Position numbers and translations under genes: made by a program. Shown here piece after piece: positions 18,930 to 28,198 of a stretch of 64,000 nt of DNA. A model generated the notes under the pieces. That model made no database searches. It saw nothing but the letters and a program-made list of their open reading frames with translations, and was not told the DNA's origin. The DNA is from Saxibacter everestensis. Lineage in GTDB: Bacteria > Actinomycetota > Actinomycetes > Actinomycetales > Brevibacteriaceae. The DNA lies in the NCBI RefSeq assembly GCF_025787225.1, contig NZ_CP090958.1, positions 744,001 to 808,000 of the forward strand, read 5' to 3'. Numbering within the stretch: position 1 is the first letter of the stretch; every line of letters starts with the position of its first letter.

Positions 18930-20804
18930 ATGTGTGGAATCGTTGGATATGTCGCAGATCCTGCCGCTCGTTCGAGGCCAGTTGATCACTCAGCGCTAGA
19001 TGTAGTCCTGGCAGGCTTGCGCCGGATGGAGTACCGCGGCTACGACTCGGCGGGTGTCGCCCTGGTAGGTGACGGACGGCTGCAGTCCGAGAAGCGTGCC
19101 GGCAAGCTGACCAACCTGCTCAATGCTCTCGAGCAGAACCCGCTTGAACCGGCAAACACCGGAATCGGCCACACTCGCTGGGCGACCCATGGCGGCCCGA
19201 ATGACGCCAACGCGCACCCTCATCTTGCGGACGGCGGCAAACTCGCCGTGATTCACAACGGCATCATCGAGAACTTTGCGCAACTCAAGCAGGGGCTGCT
19301 CGATGACGGAGTTGAGTTCTCCTCCGAAACCGACACCGAGGTCGCCGCGCACCTGATCGCGGCTGAATTCAGGAACACGGGCGACCTCACCGAGGCAATG
19401 CGCCTGGTATCGGCAAAGCTCGAGGGCGCCTACACGCTGTTGGCAGTGCACGCCGACCGTCCGGGTGTCGTCGTCGGCGCCCGCCGTAACTCGCCGCTGG
19501 TTATCGGTCTCGGCGAAGGTGAGAACTTCCTCGGGTCCGATGTCGCCGCATTCATCGAGTACACCAAGGAAGCCGTCGAGATCGGCCAGGACCAGATCGT
19601 CACGATCACGCCAGAAAAGGTGGAGATCATCGACAAGGATGGCGCCGCCGTCCAGGGCAAGGCGTACCACGTGGACTGGGACGCAGCCGCAGCTGAAAAG
19701 GGCGGCTTCCCAAGCTTCATGGCGAAGGAAATCAACGACCAGCCCGCGGCCGTCGCCGACACTCTGCTCGCCCGCACCGACACCGCCGGAAAGCTCATCC
19801 TCGACGAGATGAACATCGACGAGGCGACGCTGCGCACGATCGACAAGATCGTGATCATCGCCTGCGGCACGGCGAGTTATGCCGGCCAGGTGGCCAGATA
19901 CGCCATCGAACACTGGTGCCGGATTCCATGTGAGGTCGAACTCGCACACGAGTTCCGTTATCGGGATCCGGTCGTCAACGCGCGCACCCTCGTGGTGGCG
20001 GTCTCGCAGTCCGGCGAAACCATGGACACCATCATGGCCGTCCGGCACGCCCGCGAACAGGGCGCGAAGGTCATCGCGATTTGCAATACCCATGGTTCGA
20101 CCATCCCGCGCGAATCCGATGCCGCGCTTTACACGCACGCCGGACCGGAGATCGCCGTCGCCTCGACGAAGGCGTTCCTGGCCCAGATCACCGCCTGCTA
20201 CCTGCTCGGCCTCTACCTGGCGCAGCTGCGCGGCAACAAGTTCCCGGATGAGATCGCCAACATCATGGGCGAGCTTCAGGTCATGCCGGAGAAGATTCAG
20301 AAGGTGCTCGACGGTTCCGACAAGGTCCGGCAGATCGCGCGCTGGATGGCCGACTCGAAGTCGGTACTCTTCCTCGGCCGCCATGTCGGCTTCCCGGTTG
20401 CACTCGAAGGAGCGCTCAAGCTCAAGGAGCTTGCCTACATTCATGCCGAGGGCTTCGCGGCTGGCGAGCTGAAGCACGGGCCGATCGCCCTGATCGAGCC
20501 GGGCCAGCCGGTGTTCGTCATCGTGCCCTCGCGCAAGGGTCGTGACTCGCTGCACTCGAAGGTGGTGTCGAACATCCAGGAGATCCGGGCCCGTGGCGCC
20601 CGCACCCTGGTGATCGCCGAAGAAGGCGACACCGATGTGCTGCCCTATGCGGACGAGGTGATTTCGGTGCCGGAGTGCCCGACTCTGCTCGCGCCGCTGC
20701 TGACCACGGTGCCGCTGCAGATCTTCGCGATGGAACTCGCCTCGGCCAAGGGCCTCGACGTCGACCAGCCGCGCAACCTGGCCAAGTCAGTCACGGTTGA
20801 GTAG
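18930..20804 (+). CDS. glmS: Glucosamine-fructose-6-phosphate aminotransferase
   Basis: GlmS makes glucosamine-6-phosphate from fructose-6-phosphate and glutamine. The start at 18930 is fixed by the mature N-terminus MCGIVGYV, where Cys2 is the glutamine-amidotransferase nucleophile. The glutaminase domain shows GIGHTRWATHG and HNGIIENF. Two sugar-isomerase domains follow, with ACGTASYAG, VSQSGETMDT and the C-terminal ending DQPRNLAKSVTVE. The length of 624 residues is normal. The acpS gene follows after 24 bases. Confidence 0.97.
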   Translation: MCGIVGYVADPAARSRPVDHSALDVVLAGLRRMEYRGYDSAGVALVGDGRLQSEKRAGKLTNLLNALEQNPLEPANTGIGHTRWATHGGPNDANAHPHLADGGKLAVIHNGIIENFAQLKQGLLDDGVEFSSETDTEVAAHLIAAEFRNTGDLTEAMRLVSAKLEGAYTLLAVHADRPGVVVGARRNSPLVIGLGEGENFLGSDVAAFIEYTKEAVEIGQDQIVTITPEKVEIIDKDGAAVQGKAYHVDWDAAAAEKGGFPSFMAKEINDQPAAVADTLLARTDTAGKLILDEMNIDEATLRTIDKIVIIACGTASYAGQVARYAIEHWCRIPCEVELAHEFRYRDPVVNARTLVVAVSQSGETMDTIMAVRHAREQGAKVIAICNTHGSTIPRESDAALYTHAGPEIAVASTKAFLAQITACYLLGLYLAQLRGNKFPDEIANIMGELQVMPEKIQKVLDGSDKVRQIARWMADSKSVLFLGRHVGFPVALEGALKLKELAYIHAEGFAAGELKHGPIALIEPGQPVFVIVPSRKGRDSLHSKVVSNIQEIRARGARTLVIAEEGDTDVLPYADEVISVPECPTLLAPLLTTVPLQIFAMELASAKGLDVDQPRNLAKSVTVE

Positions 20805-20828
20805 CAGCACCTGCCTGGCGGAGCACCG

Positions 20829-21179
20829 ATGATCGTCGGGGTCGGCATTGACGTCGTGGACGTCGCCCGGTTCGGCGAGAAGATCGCCAGAACCCCGGCC
20901 CTACTCGATCGGCTCTTCGTCGGCGAGGAACGCGAGGTCGGGTTGAACTCACTGGCGGCCAGGTTCGCCGCCAAAGAGGCCCTGGCCAAGGCGCTTGGCG
21001 CTCCCGGAAACCTGTTCTGGCATGACGCCAGGGTCTGCAAGGACGACCACGGCCGGCCCTACCTCGAAGTCGGCGGCAGCATCACCGCCCGGGCGTCGGA
21101 GCTGGGCGTCACCTCGTTCCACCTTTCGCTCAGCCACGATGCCGGCATCGCGTCTGCGGTTGTCATCGCCGAGAGCTGA
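20829..21179 (+). CDS. acpS: Holo-[acyl-carrier-protein] synthase
   Basis: AcpS moves phosphopantetheine from CoA to the serine of acyl carrier protein. This 116-residue protein begins with the magnesium-binding block [15 protein letters not shown]. It contains [13 protein letters not shown], whose Glu is the second metal ligand, and ends with [17 protein letters not shown]. It is separated from glmS by 24 bases on the same strand. It is convergent with the DoxX-like gene. Confidence 0.94.
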   Translation: MIVGVGIDVVDVARFGEKIARTPALLDRLFVGEEREVGLNSLAARFAAKEALAKALGAPGNLFWHDARVCKDDHGRPYLEVGGSITARASELGVTSFHLSLSHDAGIASAVVIAES

Positions 21180-21195
21180 TCCTGCCCCGCCGACA

Positions 21196-21540
21196 TCAGC
21201 TAAGCTGCAGCGCCAGCGTTCCGCCGGAAAGCAGCAGGATGAACGCGGCGGGGCCGGCACCCGCGAGGTCGCGCTTCCGCAAATGGCTGAGCACGGCGAG
21301 GAGGAAGTACAACGTCACGCCGACCGCTGCGGCGATCCCGATCGGCCGGACCAGCAGGCCAAGGACCACTCCGATCGCGCCGAAGCACTCGAGCAGCGCA
21401 AGTTTCGGGAAGTGCCGAACCGGCATGCCGACTCCGGTGACCGAGTCGACAACCTTCTCGTTTCTGATCAGCTTGCCCCGGGCCGAAATCAGCAGGATGA
21501 CGGCCAGGAAGCAGGTCGTGGCGATGGTGATGGGTGACAT
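21196..21540 (-). CDS. DoxX-like small membrane protein
   Basis: A 114-residue protein with four predicted membrane helices: one at the N-terminus, one after PKLALLECFGAIGVV, one around IGIAAAVGVTLYFLLAVLSH and one at the C-terminus. GKLIRNEKVVDSVTGVGMP after the first helix is typical of DoxX-like proteins. The function is poorly known. The reading frame ends 16 bases from acpS on the opposite strand. Confidence 0.75.
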   Translation of the reverse strand: MSPITIATTCFLAVILLISARGKLIRNEKVVDSVTGVGMPVRHFPKLALLECFGAIGVVLGLLVRPIGIAAAVGVTLYFLLAVLSHLRKRDLAGAGPAAFILLLSGGTLALQLS

Positions 21541-21568
21541 CAGGTCTCCGAAGGGTCTTAGTTGCGAT

Positions 21569-21656
21569 GGCGGCCGAGCCCGGCCTACGGGGCCGAGCCC
21601 GGCCTACGGGGCCGAGCCCGGCCTGGCGGCCGAGCCCGGCCTGGCGGCCGAGCCGC
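21569..21656. repeat. Tandem repeat array, unit about 18 bases
   Basis: Four to five copies of a unit built from GGCCGAGCCCGGCCT plus ACGGG or GGC fill the gap between the DoxX-like gene and the ABC permease. The first copies end in TACGGG and the later ones in GGCGGC. The last copy runs into the permease stop codon. Confidence 0.85.
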
Positions 21657-22343
21657 CTACGGGGTCGCGCGGCGCAGCGTCAGGTACGCCCCGAAACCGA
21701 GCAACACCACGAGCAGGCCCAGCCAGCCGGCGATGCCCAGGGCTGTCTGCGTGACGAACCAGGCACCGAACTCGGCCCAGGTATTGGTGAAGCTGACGTA
21801 GGCGGCAACCCCGAGCAGGATGAGCGCGGCCGCGATGCCAGCCACGAGCAGGCCAGGAACCTGCCAGCGCTTGTAGATCGTTGCCGACCACAGGCCAACA
21901 AAGAACAGGAACATGGTGCAGGCCCAGAAGAACGCGATGGTCTGAAGCCAGCCGCCGCCGGTGATCCAGGGCATGTCGAACATGTACCCGTTCAGACCCC
22001 AGCCATTCGTTGCCCGCTCGATCAGGGCCAGCAAGAAGTAGAGCACCGCCCATGCCAGCGACGTGACGACGAACAATCCGACGGTGCCGAGGAAGAATGT
22101 GCGGCGAGAGATGCTCAGACCTTGCGAGAAGGGAAACGTCAGCGTCAGTGAGTAGATGCCGAGCGCGAGAAAGTACCACAGCGGAGCCTGCGCGCCGCCG
22201 CCGTATATGGGTTGGTCGACGGGGATCAGGGCGAAGATCGCGAGGCTGATCAGGATCGTCGCGATCAGGATGATGACGGGAACCCCGAAATACGTCCCCC
22301 TGTTGATCAGCTGCATGCGGGCCACATTGATTATGCGGTTCAT
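21657..22343 (-). CDS. ABC transporter permease (YtrC/D-like, ABC-2 type)
   Basis: A 228-residue integral membrane protein with about six helices. It begins MNRIINVARMQLINRG, and the first helix VPVIILIATILISLAIFALI follows at once. It is the last gene of a GntR-ATPase-permease operon, in which the start overlaps the ATPase stop as ATGA. Such modules usually export or respond to cell-envelope antibiotics or peptides, but the substrate is unknown. Confidence 0.8.
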   Translation of the reverse strand: MNRIINVARMQLINRGTYFGVPVIILIATILISLAIFALIPVDQPIYGGGAQAPLWYFLALGIYSLTLTFPFSQGLSISRRTFFLGTVGLFVVTSLAWAVLYFLLALIERATNGWGLNGYMFDMPWITGGGWLQTIAFFWACTMFLFFVGLWSATIYKRWQVPGLLVAGIAAALILLGVAAYVSFTNTWAEFGAWFVTQTALGIAGWLGLLVVLLGFGAYLTLRRATP

Positions 22344-23260
22344 CGGGCTACCTTTTCGTTACTCGGCAAAGCGGCCTCGTCGACGGCTGCCTTGTCATTG
22401 ATGGTCTTCCGGACAATGAGTTGCTGTAGGGATACCGGCGCGAGTTCCAGGCCGAGCTCCGCCGCTTCGGCCCGCTCGGCGCCGTCGAGGGTCGCGGCGA
22501 TGGTCACCGAGGCAAGCGTGGCGAAACCGTCGCGGTGAATGACGTCCCGTCCGGCGATGAACTGCTCGACGGTTTCGGCGGGCCCGACAACGGAGACCGC
22601 GGATGTGCGCAGCTTCTCGGCGTCGTCATCCAGCAGGATTCGACCCTGGTCGACCACGATGACGTGTTCGAGCAGGTTTGCCACCTCGTCGATCAGGTGA
22701 CTGGACAGCACGATCGTCCGCGGGAACTCGGCATAGTCTTCCAGCAGCCGGTCGTAGAACAGCTGACGGGCCACGGCGTCCAGGCCAAGGTATGGTTCGT
22801 CGAAAAATGTGAGTTCGGCGCGGGATGCCAGGCCGATGATCACTCCGACTGCCGACAGCTGCCCGCGGGAGAGCTTCTTGATCCGCCGGTTCGTCGGCAG
22901 GTTGAAGTCCTTGACCAGCCGGTCGGCCAGCTTTTGGTCCCAGTTCGCAAAGAACATAGCTGCCGAGGCGAAAGCATGCGAGGGCTTGAAATCGTCGGGG
23001 TATTTTTGCGATTCCCTGATGAAGCAGACCCGGTTGAGCACCCGCTCGTTCTCGTACGGATGTTCACCGAAGACCCGGACGCTGCCCGAGGTTTCGAAGT
23101 TCTGTGCGGTCAACACGGACATCAGCGTGGTTTTGCCGGCGCCGTTGCGGCCGAGCAGGCCGTAGATCTTGTTCTCTTCGATGTCGAAGCTGACGTTGTC
23201 AAGGGCCGTGGTCTCCCGGTAGTTCTTGTTTAGGCCCCGCACCTCGATGATGGTACTCAT
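22340..23260 (-). CDS. ABC transporter ATP-binding protein
   Basis: A 306-residue ATPase with one ABC domain: Walker A GLLGRNGAGKTTLM near residue 33, Q-loop region near RESQKYPDD, signature LSRGQLSAV near 130, Walker B LTFFDEPYLGLDA, and the H-loop SSHLIDEV. The C-terminal 80 residues are less conserved. The signature starts LSRGQ instead of LSGGQ, as seen in the YtrB group. It overlaps both neighbours by 4 bases, so all three genes are translated together. Confidence 0.88.
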   Translation of the reverse strand: MSTIIEVRGLNKNYRETTALDNVSFDIEENKIYGLLGRNGAGKTTLMSVLTAQNFETSGSVRVFGEHPYENERVLNRVCFIRESQKYPDDFKPSHAFASAAMFFANWDQKLADRLVKDFNLPTNRRIKKLSRGQLSAVGVIIGLASRAELTFFDEPYLGLDAVARQLFYDRLLEDYAEFPRTIVLSSHLIDEVANLLEHVIVVDQGRILLDDDAEKLRTSAVSVVGPAETVEQFIAGRDVIHRDGFATLASVTIAATLDGAERAEAAELGLELAPVSLQQLIVRKTINDKAAVDEAALPSNEKVAR

Positions 23261-23619
23261 GAGTTCACTTCCTCTCGCTTGAGCATTTCGGCGAGCTGCT
23301 CGCCGCTGAGGCCAAGCTTGCGGGCCTCGCGCTGGACTGGTTGCACGTACTGGATGAAAAACTGCTCCCGGCGTCTGGCCAATAGCCGGGCGCGGGCCCC
23401 GGGGGAAACGAACATGCCGATGCCTCTCCTCTTGTATAAGATCTCGTCGGCCACCAGCTGGTTGATTCCTTTCCCGGCGGTGGCGGGGTTGATGCGATGG
23501 AAGGCCGCCAACTCATTGGTCGATGGCGCCTTGGATTCCTCGAGCAGCGAACCGTCGAGGATGGAGTTCTCGATCTGCTCGGCAATCTGCAGAAAGATCG
23601 GTCGGCCCTCATCGATCAT
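23257..23619 (-). CDS. GntR-family regulator (YtrA type)
   Basis: A 120-residue repressor with an N-terminal winged helix (IFLQIAEQIENSILDG, then APSTNELAAFHRINPATAGKGINQLV) and a short helical tail with no effector domain, which defines the YtrA subfamily. It is the first gene of the operon and probably represses itself and the ABC genes. An inverted repeat GTTAGT-N6-ACTAAC lies 36 bases upstream of its start. Confidence 0.86.
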   Translation of the reverse strand: MIDEGRPIFLQIAEQIENSILDGSLLEESKAPSTNELAAFHRINPATAGKGINQLVADEILYKRRGIGMFVSPGARARLLARRREQFFIQYVQPVQREARKLGLSGEQLAEMLKREEVNS

Positions 23620-23654
23620 TTGGCCTGCCTCTCGAAACCTCGGTTACGCGGTTC

Positions 23655-23672
23655 GTTAGTCATGTAACTAAC
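23655..23672 (-). promoter_or_regulatory. Candidate operator for the YtrA-type regulator
   Basis: Perfect inverted repeat GTTAGT (23655-23660) and ACTAAC (23667-23672) with a 6-base centre, in the promoter region of the GntR-ABC operon and between it and the divergent amidohydrolase. Binding is inferred from position and symmetry. Confidence 0.4.
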
Positions 23673-23742
23673 CATGCAACCTCAGAGCTCAGGATGTCAA
23701 GGGGATATCCGGCCGAAGGAGCGAAGGCGATACGGTGAAGCC

Positions 23743-24951
23743 ATGGTTTTCTCCAGCGCCGACGCCAAGAAGCTACTGCCGGAACTCGTGTCGCTGCGGC
23801 GTCGTTTGCATGCGCAACCGGAGATCGGCTTACAACTGCCGCGTACCCAGGAGACAGTGCTGAGGGCGCTGGACGGCCTGGGGCTCGAGATCCACACCGG
23901 AGACGCAACGACGTCGGTCACCGCGGTGTTGCGCGGAAAAGGGGAACACCAGCCGGGCGACACCGTGCCGACAGTTCTGCTGCGCGGAGATATGGACGGC
24001 CTGCCCATTATCGAGCAAACCGAGCTGCCGTACGCATCGGTCAACGGGGCGATGCACGCCTGCGGACACGACCTGCACACCGCCGGGCTGGTCGGCGCGG
24101 CGCGGCTGCTGTCCGAGGCAAGGAATCGATTGCCCGGTGACGTCATCTTCATGTTCCAGCCGGGGGAGGAGGGATACAACGGCGCGGGTCTGATGATCGA
24201 CGAAGGTGTACTCGAGGCCGCTGGCAATCCCGTGCTGGCCGCGTACGGCGTGCACGTCGCGGCCGACCTCCCGTACGGGAAGGTGCATTCCAAGCCCGGC
24301 CCGCTGATGGCGGCATTCTCGGTTCTCGACGTAACGGTGCGCGGACGGGGCGGCCATGGCTCCAGGCCGTACACCGCCCTGGATCCGGTGCAGACAGCAG
24401 CGGAGATGATCGTTGCGCTGCAGTCGTACATCAGCCGGCGGTTCGACATCTTCGATCCGGTCGTCCTGACGGTTGGCGACTTTCACGGCGGCAGCGCGGC
24501 CAATGTGATCCCCGATATCGCCAGATTCCGGGCCGGCATTCGTAGCTTCAGCGATGAGGTCACGGCCCGGCTGGCCGTTGAATTGCCGAACCTGGTCTCC
24601 CATATCGCGCTGGGACACGGACTGGTCGCCGACGTGAATTTCAGCACTGACCTGCCCGCCACGATCAACGACCACGATGAGGCTATCCGCTATCTGGGCG
24701 TGGCCGGAGAAATGTTCGGCGAACACCGGGTCGAGCTGATGGAGAACCCGCGGGCCGGTTCCGAGGACTTCTCCCGGATTCTGCACCGGGTGCCAGGCGC
24801 CTATGGACATCTCGGCGCCGCCCCACGCGATCTGGCGCCGGAAGACTGGGTATCCAACCACTCGCCGCGCGCCAGGTTCGATGACGGCGTGCTGGGTGAG
24901 CACGCGACCTTCCTGGCCGAACTGGCGGCTCGGCGGCTCGCCGATGCGTAG
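23743..24951 (+). CDS. M20-family amidohydrolase/peptidase
   Basis: This metal-dependent hydrolase of about 402 residues belongs to the amidohydrolase branch of M20 (IAA-amino acid or N-acyl amino acid hydrolases). Motifs are RRRLHAQPEIG near the start, LLRGDMDGLPI, MHACGHDLHTAGLVG and FQPGEEGYNGAGLMI. A dimerisation domain with GRGGHGSRPYTALDP is inserted, and the final motif is NPRAGSEDFS. The in-frame ATG at 23743 is preferred because it starts right before the conserved region. The stop overlaps the start of the following NAD(P)H-hydrate repair gene. The substrate is unknown. Confidence 0.9.
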   Translation: MVFSSADAKKLLPELVSLRRRLHAQPEIGLQLPRTQETVLRALDGLGLEIHTGDATTSVTAVLRGKGEHQPGDTVPTVLLRGDMDGLPIIEQTELPYASVNGAMHACGHDLHTAGLVGAARLLSEARNRLPGDVIFMFQPGEEGYNGAGLMIDEGVLEAAGNPVLAAYGVHVAADLPYGKVHSKPGPLMAAFSVLDVTVRGRGGHGSRPYTALDPVQTAAEMIVALQSYISRRFDIFDPVVLTVGDFHGGSAANVIPDIARFRAGIRSFSDEVTARLAVELPNLVSHIALGHGLVADVNFSTDLPATINDHDEAIRYLGVAGEMFGEHRVELMENPRAGSEDFSRILHRVPGAYGHLGAAPRDLAPEDWVSNHSPRARFDDGVLGEHATFLAELAARRLADA

Positions 24952-26476
24952 GGCCTGGACTCCGGACCAGGTGCGGGCGTGCGAAACGCCTCTGCTCGAC
25001 GCCGGCCAGGGGGACGCATTGATGTCCCGGGCCGCGGCAGGGCTGGCCAATGTCTGCGCCACCGAGCTGCGGGAACGCTACGGCCACGTATACGGCTCAA
25101 GAGTTCTTGCCCTGGTCGGCAAGGGCAACAACGGGGGAGACGCCCTGTTCGCCGCCTGCCGACTTGCCCGGCGGGGTGCGCACGTCACGGTGCTGCTGTG
25201 TGCCGGCCGGGCCCATCCGGCCGGTCTTCGGGCCGTGCGGGCGCTGAACATCGATGTGCGCGAGTTGGACGAATCAGACGACGACGTCCTTCGGTTTTTG
25301 CTCTGCGCGCATCTGGTGATCGACGGAATCGCCGGCACCGGCGCTCGGGCCGGTCTGCCGGACAGGCTGGGCGAACTCGTCCGGCGTTGGCGTGGCCGGA
25401 AGCCGGGACGGCAACTCGTGGTCGCGGTGGATGTGCCGAGCGGCGTCGATGCCGGCACCGGGCAAACCGGCGGATCCGCCATTGCAGCCGACGTGACTGT
25501 GACGTTCGCCGGATTGAAGACGGGACTGCTGATACCACCCGCCGCGCGGAACGCCGGTCGGGTCGAGGTGGTCGACATCGGACTGGAGCTGGCGGACGAA
25601 CAAGCAGTGGTCCTTGCGGTGGAAGCCTCCGATGTGGCCGCGCTCTGGCCGGCGCCGGAGCCGAGCGACCACAAGTACTCCAGAGGGGTTCTTGGCCTGG
25701 TGGCCGGGTCCGCGCGTTACCCGGGCGCGGCGGTTCTCGCCGCAGATGCAGCGGTAAGCGCCGGGGTCGGCATGCTCCGCTACGTCGGACCGGACACACC
25801 GGGCGGTTTGATCGCGCAACGATCTCCCGAGGTGGTCGCAGGCGCCGGACGGGTGCAGGCCTGGGCGCTCGGCAGCGGCGTCGCGCCGGACGAGGAATCG
25901 CAGGTCGACGCCATCCGCGCCGCCCTTGACGAGGCGATCGAAACTCAGCTGCCATGCGTCCTTGACGCGGGAGCGTTCGACCTGATCTACGGGCCGCTCG
26001 GCATGCCGGCAATCCTGACGCCGCACGCCGGAGAGCTCGCGACGCTGCTCGGCCGCCTGTCGGGGACAATTGTCTCCCGCGAGGAGATCGAGGCCGACCC
26101 GGCGCGACATGCGAAGTCCGTGGCAGAGGCGGCCAACGCCGTTGTGTTGCTCAAGGGCGCTCACACCGTAATCAGCCAACCGGCCGGGCCGGACTACGTG
26201 CAGGGACCGGCGACAGCCTGGCTGGCGACGGCCGGTTCGGGGGACGTGCTGACCGGCGTCCTCGGCGCACTGGCTGCGACGGCCGGCCGGAAGTCATTGC
26301 CACAGCTCGCGGAGCTCGCGGCTCTCGGTTCCTTCGTACACGGGCAGGCCGCCCTGCTTGCCTCGCAGGGCGGTCCGCTTCGTTCGTTGCACGTCGCCGC
26401 AGCGGTGAAATACGCGGTAACGGAGCTACGCGTTCGAGCCCGGGAAGAAAAAAATGTTGGACAATGGCAGCTATGA
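24944..26476 (+). CDS. nnrD: Bifunctional NAD(P)H-hydrate epimerase / ADP-dependent dehydratase
   Basis: This metabolite-repair enzyme restores damaged NADH or NADPH hydrates. The first half is the epimerase (YjeF_N: GKGNNGGDALFAA near residue 60, VVAVDVPSGVDAGTG near 160). The second half is the dehydratase (carbohydrate kinase-like: LTPHAGELATLLG near 350, VVLLKGAHTVI, GPATAWLATAGSGDVLTGVLGAL). The ATG at 24944 overlaps the upstream stop. The gene overlaps alr by 13 bases, the usual actinobacterial nnr-alr-tsaE arrangement. Length 510 residues. Confidence 0.93.
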   Translation: MRRAWTPDQVRACETPLLDAGQGDALMSRAAAGLANVCATELRERYGHVYGSRVLALVGKGNNGGDALFAACRLARRGAHVTVLLCAGRAHPAGLRAVRALNIDVRELDESDDDVLRFLLCAHLVIDGIAGTGARAGLPDRLGELVRRWRGRKPGRQLVVAVDVPSGVDAGTGQTGGSAIAADVTVTFAGLKTGLLIPPAARNAGRVEVVDIGLELADEQAVVLAVEASDVAALWPAPEPSDHKYSRGVLGLVAGSARYPGAAVLAADAAVSAGVGMLRYVGPDTPGGLIAQRSPEVVAGAGRVQAWALGSGVAPDEESQVDAIRAALDEAIETQLPCVLDAGAFDLIYGPLGMPAILTPHAGELATLLGRLSGTIVSREEIEADPARHAKSVAEAANAVVLLKGAHTVISQPAGPDYVQGPATAWLATAGSGDVLTGVLGALAATAGRKSLPQLAELAALGSFVHGQAALLASQGGPLRSLHVAAAVKYAVTELRVRAREEKNVGQWQL

Positions 26477-27624
26477 ATCGCGCCGTGCCGGCACCGGCCC
26501 ATCCTGCCCCCCTGACAGCGCTCGTCGACCTATCGGCGATCGCAGACAATGTGCGTGCCCTGCGCGCGGCGGCGCCGGGGCGAGAACTGATGGCGGTAGT
26601 CAAGGCAAATGGCTATGGACACGGCGCCATCGAAGCTGCCCGGGCCGCGCTCCAGGCCGGCGCGGACTGGCTCGGCGTCGCCCATCTCCGCGAGGCCCTC
26701 GACCTTCGCGAGGCCGGAATCAAGGAGCCGATTCTCTTCTGGCTCTACGGTCCGCAGGAGGATCTCACCCCAGCGGTCCGTCATGGTATCGACATCGGTG
26801 TTTCCTCGCTGCACGGATTCGAGCAGGTGTGTGAGGCGGCTGCCAACGCCGGCCGACGCGCACGCATTCACATGAAGATCGACACCGGTCTTGGCCGCAA
26901 CGGCGCGACCGCCGAGCAGTGGGTCGGCCTGCTGGACGCCGTCAACGAGGCCGATATGCGCGGTCTGATCGAACCGGTCGGGGTCTTCTCGCACCTTGCC
27001 TGCGCGGATGAGCCCGGCCATGAATCCATCGCCCTGCAGAAGCAGAACTTCCTGACCGCCATCGACGTGGCGAAAACGCGCAGCGTGAACTTCTCCCGGC
27101 GGCATCTGGCGAACACTCCGGGCGTTTTCGCCAAGGAGGATCTGGCTTTCGACCTGATCCGGCCGGGTCTGGGTATTTACGGACTGTCGCCCTTCGCCGA
27201 CCGTAACGCGGAGGAACTCGGGCTGAGACCGGCCCTGCGCCTGGTCAGCCTGGTGGCGCAGGTGAAGCGCGTGCCGGCTGGGCAGGGCGTTTCGTACGGG
27301 CTCGGCTATCGGACAAGCGTGGAGAGCACCCTCGCCCTGGTGCCGGCCGGCTATGGCGACGGTATTCCGCGCGCGGCGTCCGATCGGGCCGAGGTCAGCA
27401 TCCGCGGTAAGCGTTACCGGATCGCCGGGCGGGTCGCGATGGACCAGTTCGTGGTGGACGTCGGCGATGACAAGGTGCGCCTCGGCGACGAAGTCGTCAT
27501 CCTTGGGGCGAACCCGGGCGAGCCCACAGTGGAGGACTGGGCCCGGGCGACGGACACGATCAATTATGAGGTGGTGACCCGGCTGTCGGCGCGGGTTGCC
27601 CGAAGCTACCTGCCGGTGGCCTGA
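26464..27624 (+). CDS. alr: Alanine racemase
   Basis: Alr makes D-alanine for peptidoglycan using pyridoxal phosphate. The PLP lysine is in MAVVKANGYGHG near residue 40. The catalytic tyrosine region is VSYGLGYRT...LVPAGYGDGIPR near 275-300. IHMKIDTGLGRNG and GRVAMDQFVVDVG are further family blocks. It overlaps the end of nnrD; the ATG at 26473 would give an ATGA overlap and a protein three residues shorter. tsaE follows 2 bases after the stop. Confidence 0.96.
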   Translation: MAAMNRAVPAPAHPAPLTALVDLSAIADNVRALRAAAPGRELMAVVKANGYGHGAIEAARAALQAGADWLGVAHLREALDLREAGIKEPILFWLYGPQEDLTPAVRHGIDIGVSSLHGFEQVCEAAANAGRRARIHMKIDTGLGRNGATAEQWVGLLDAVNEADMRGLIEPVGVFSHLACADEPGHESIALQKQNFLTAIDVAKTRSVNFSRRHLANTPGVFAKEDLAFDLIRPGLGIYGLSPFADRNAEELGLRPALRLVSLVAQVKRVPAGQGVSYGLGYRTSVESTLALVPAGYGDGIPRAASDRAEVSIRGKRYRIAGRVAMDQFVVDVGDDKVRLGDEVVILGANPGEPTVEDWARATDTINYEVVTRLSARVARSYLPVA

Positions 27625-27626
27625 CC

Positions 27627-28169
27627 ATGGATCACCTGGTGACGGTGCCGACCTCGCAGGACATGCATGAGCTGGGCCGACGGGTTGCGGCACTGCTTCG
27701 TCCCGGCGACCTGCTTGTGCTCTCCGGCGGCCTCGGCGCGGGCAAGACCACGTTCACCCAGGGCCTGGGGGACGGCCTGGGGGTTGCCGGCAGCATCATC
27801 TCGCCCACCTTTGTGATCGCCCGGGTGCACGAATCGCTCGCCGATGGTCCGGATCTTGTGCATGTTGACGCGTATCGGCTCTCCGGGATCGACGAACTCG
27901 ACGACCTCGACCTGGACGCAGACCTGGACGAGGCCGTCACGGTGATCGAATGGGGCTCCGGCCTCGCCGAGGTGCTCTCGGCCGACCGGCTGGAAATCGA
28001 CATCGACCGGGAAGCCGTGACCATCACGGGCGTCGACCCTGCGGCCGCGGGCCCGCCGACCGGACCCGACGCTGGAATCGATCTGGATTTCGACCATGAC
28101 GAGACTCGCCTGGTCCGGATGCTGCCGGTTGGCGACAGATGGTCCGGAGTGCAGCTGCCTGTTTTGTGA
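27627..28169 (+). CDS. tsaE: tRNA t6A synthesis ATPase TsaE
   Basis: TsaE is the ATPase of the bacterial TsaBDE complex that makes N6-threonylcarbamoyl-adenosine at position 37 of ANN-decoding tRNAs. The 180-residue protein has the P-loop SGGLGAGKTTFTQGLG near residue 33, SPTFVIARVHE and HVDAYRLSG, then VIEWG near 110. The C-terminus is longer than in E. coli, with a Pro/Asp-rich tail. It is part of the alr-tsaE-tsaB-rimI operon. Confidence 0.94.
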   Translation: MDHLVTVPTSQDMHELGRRVAALLRPGDLLVLSGGLGAGKTTFTQGLGDGLGVAGSIISPTFVIARVHESLADGPDLVHVDAYRLSGIDELDDLDLDADLDEAVTVIEWGSGLAEVLSADRLEIDIDREAVTITGVDPAAAGPPTGPDAGIDLDFDHDETRLVRMLPVGDRWSGVQLPVL

Positions 28170-28198
28170 GTGCCGAGGGCGGAGGTAAGTTAGCCCTT

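Noticed and set aside
18996-20555. Long frame opposite glmS (519 codons), and similar long antisense frames opposite aceB, the 5'-nucleotidase, coaA and mmsA
   Set aside because: GC-rich genes often leave the opposite strand open; none has a recognisable domain or ribosome site, while the sense genes are clear.
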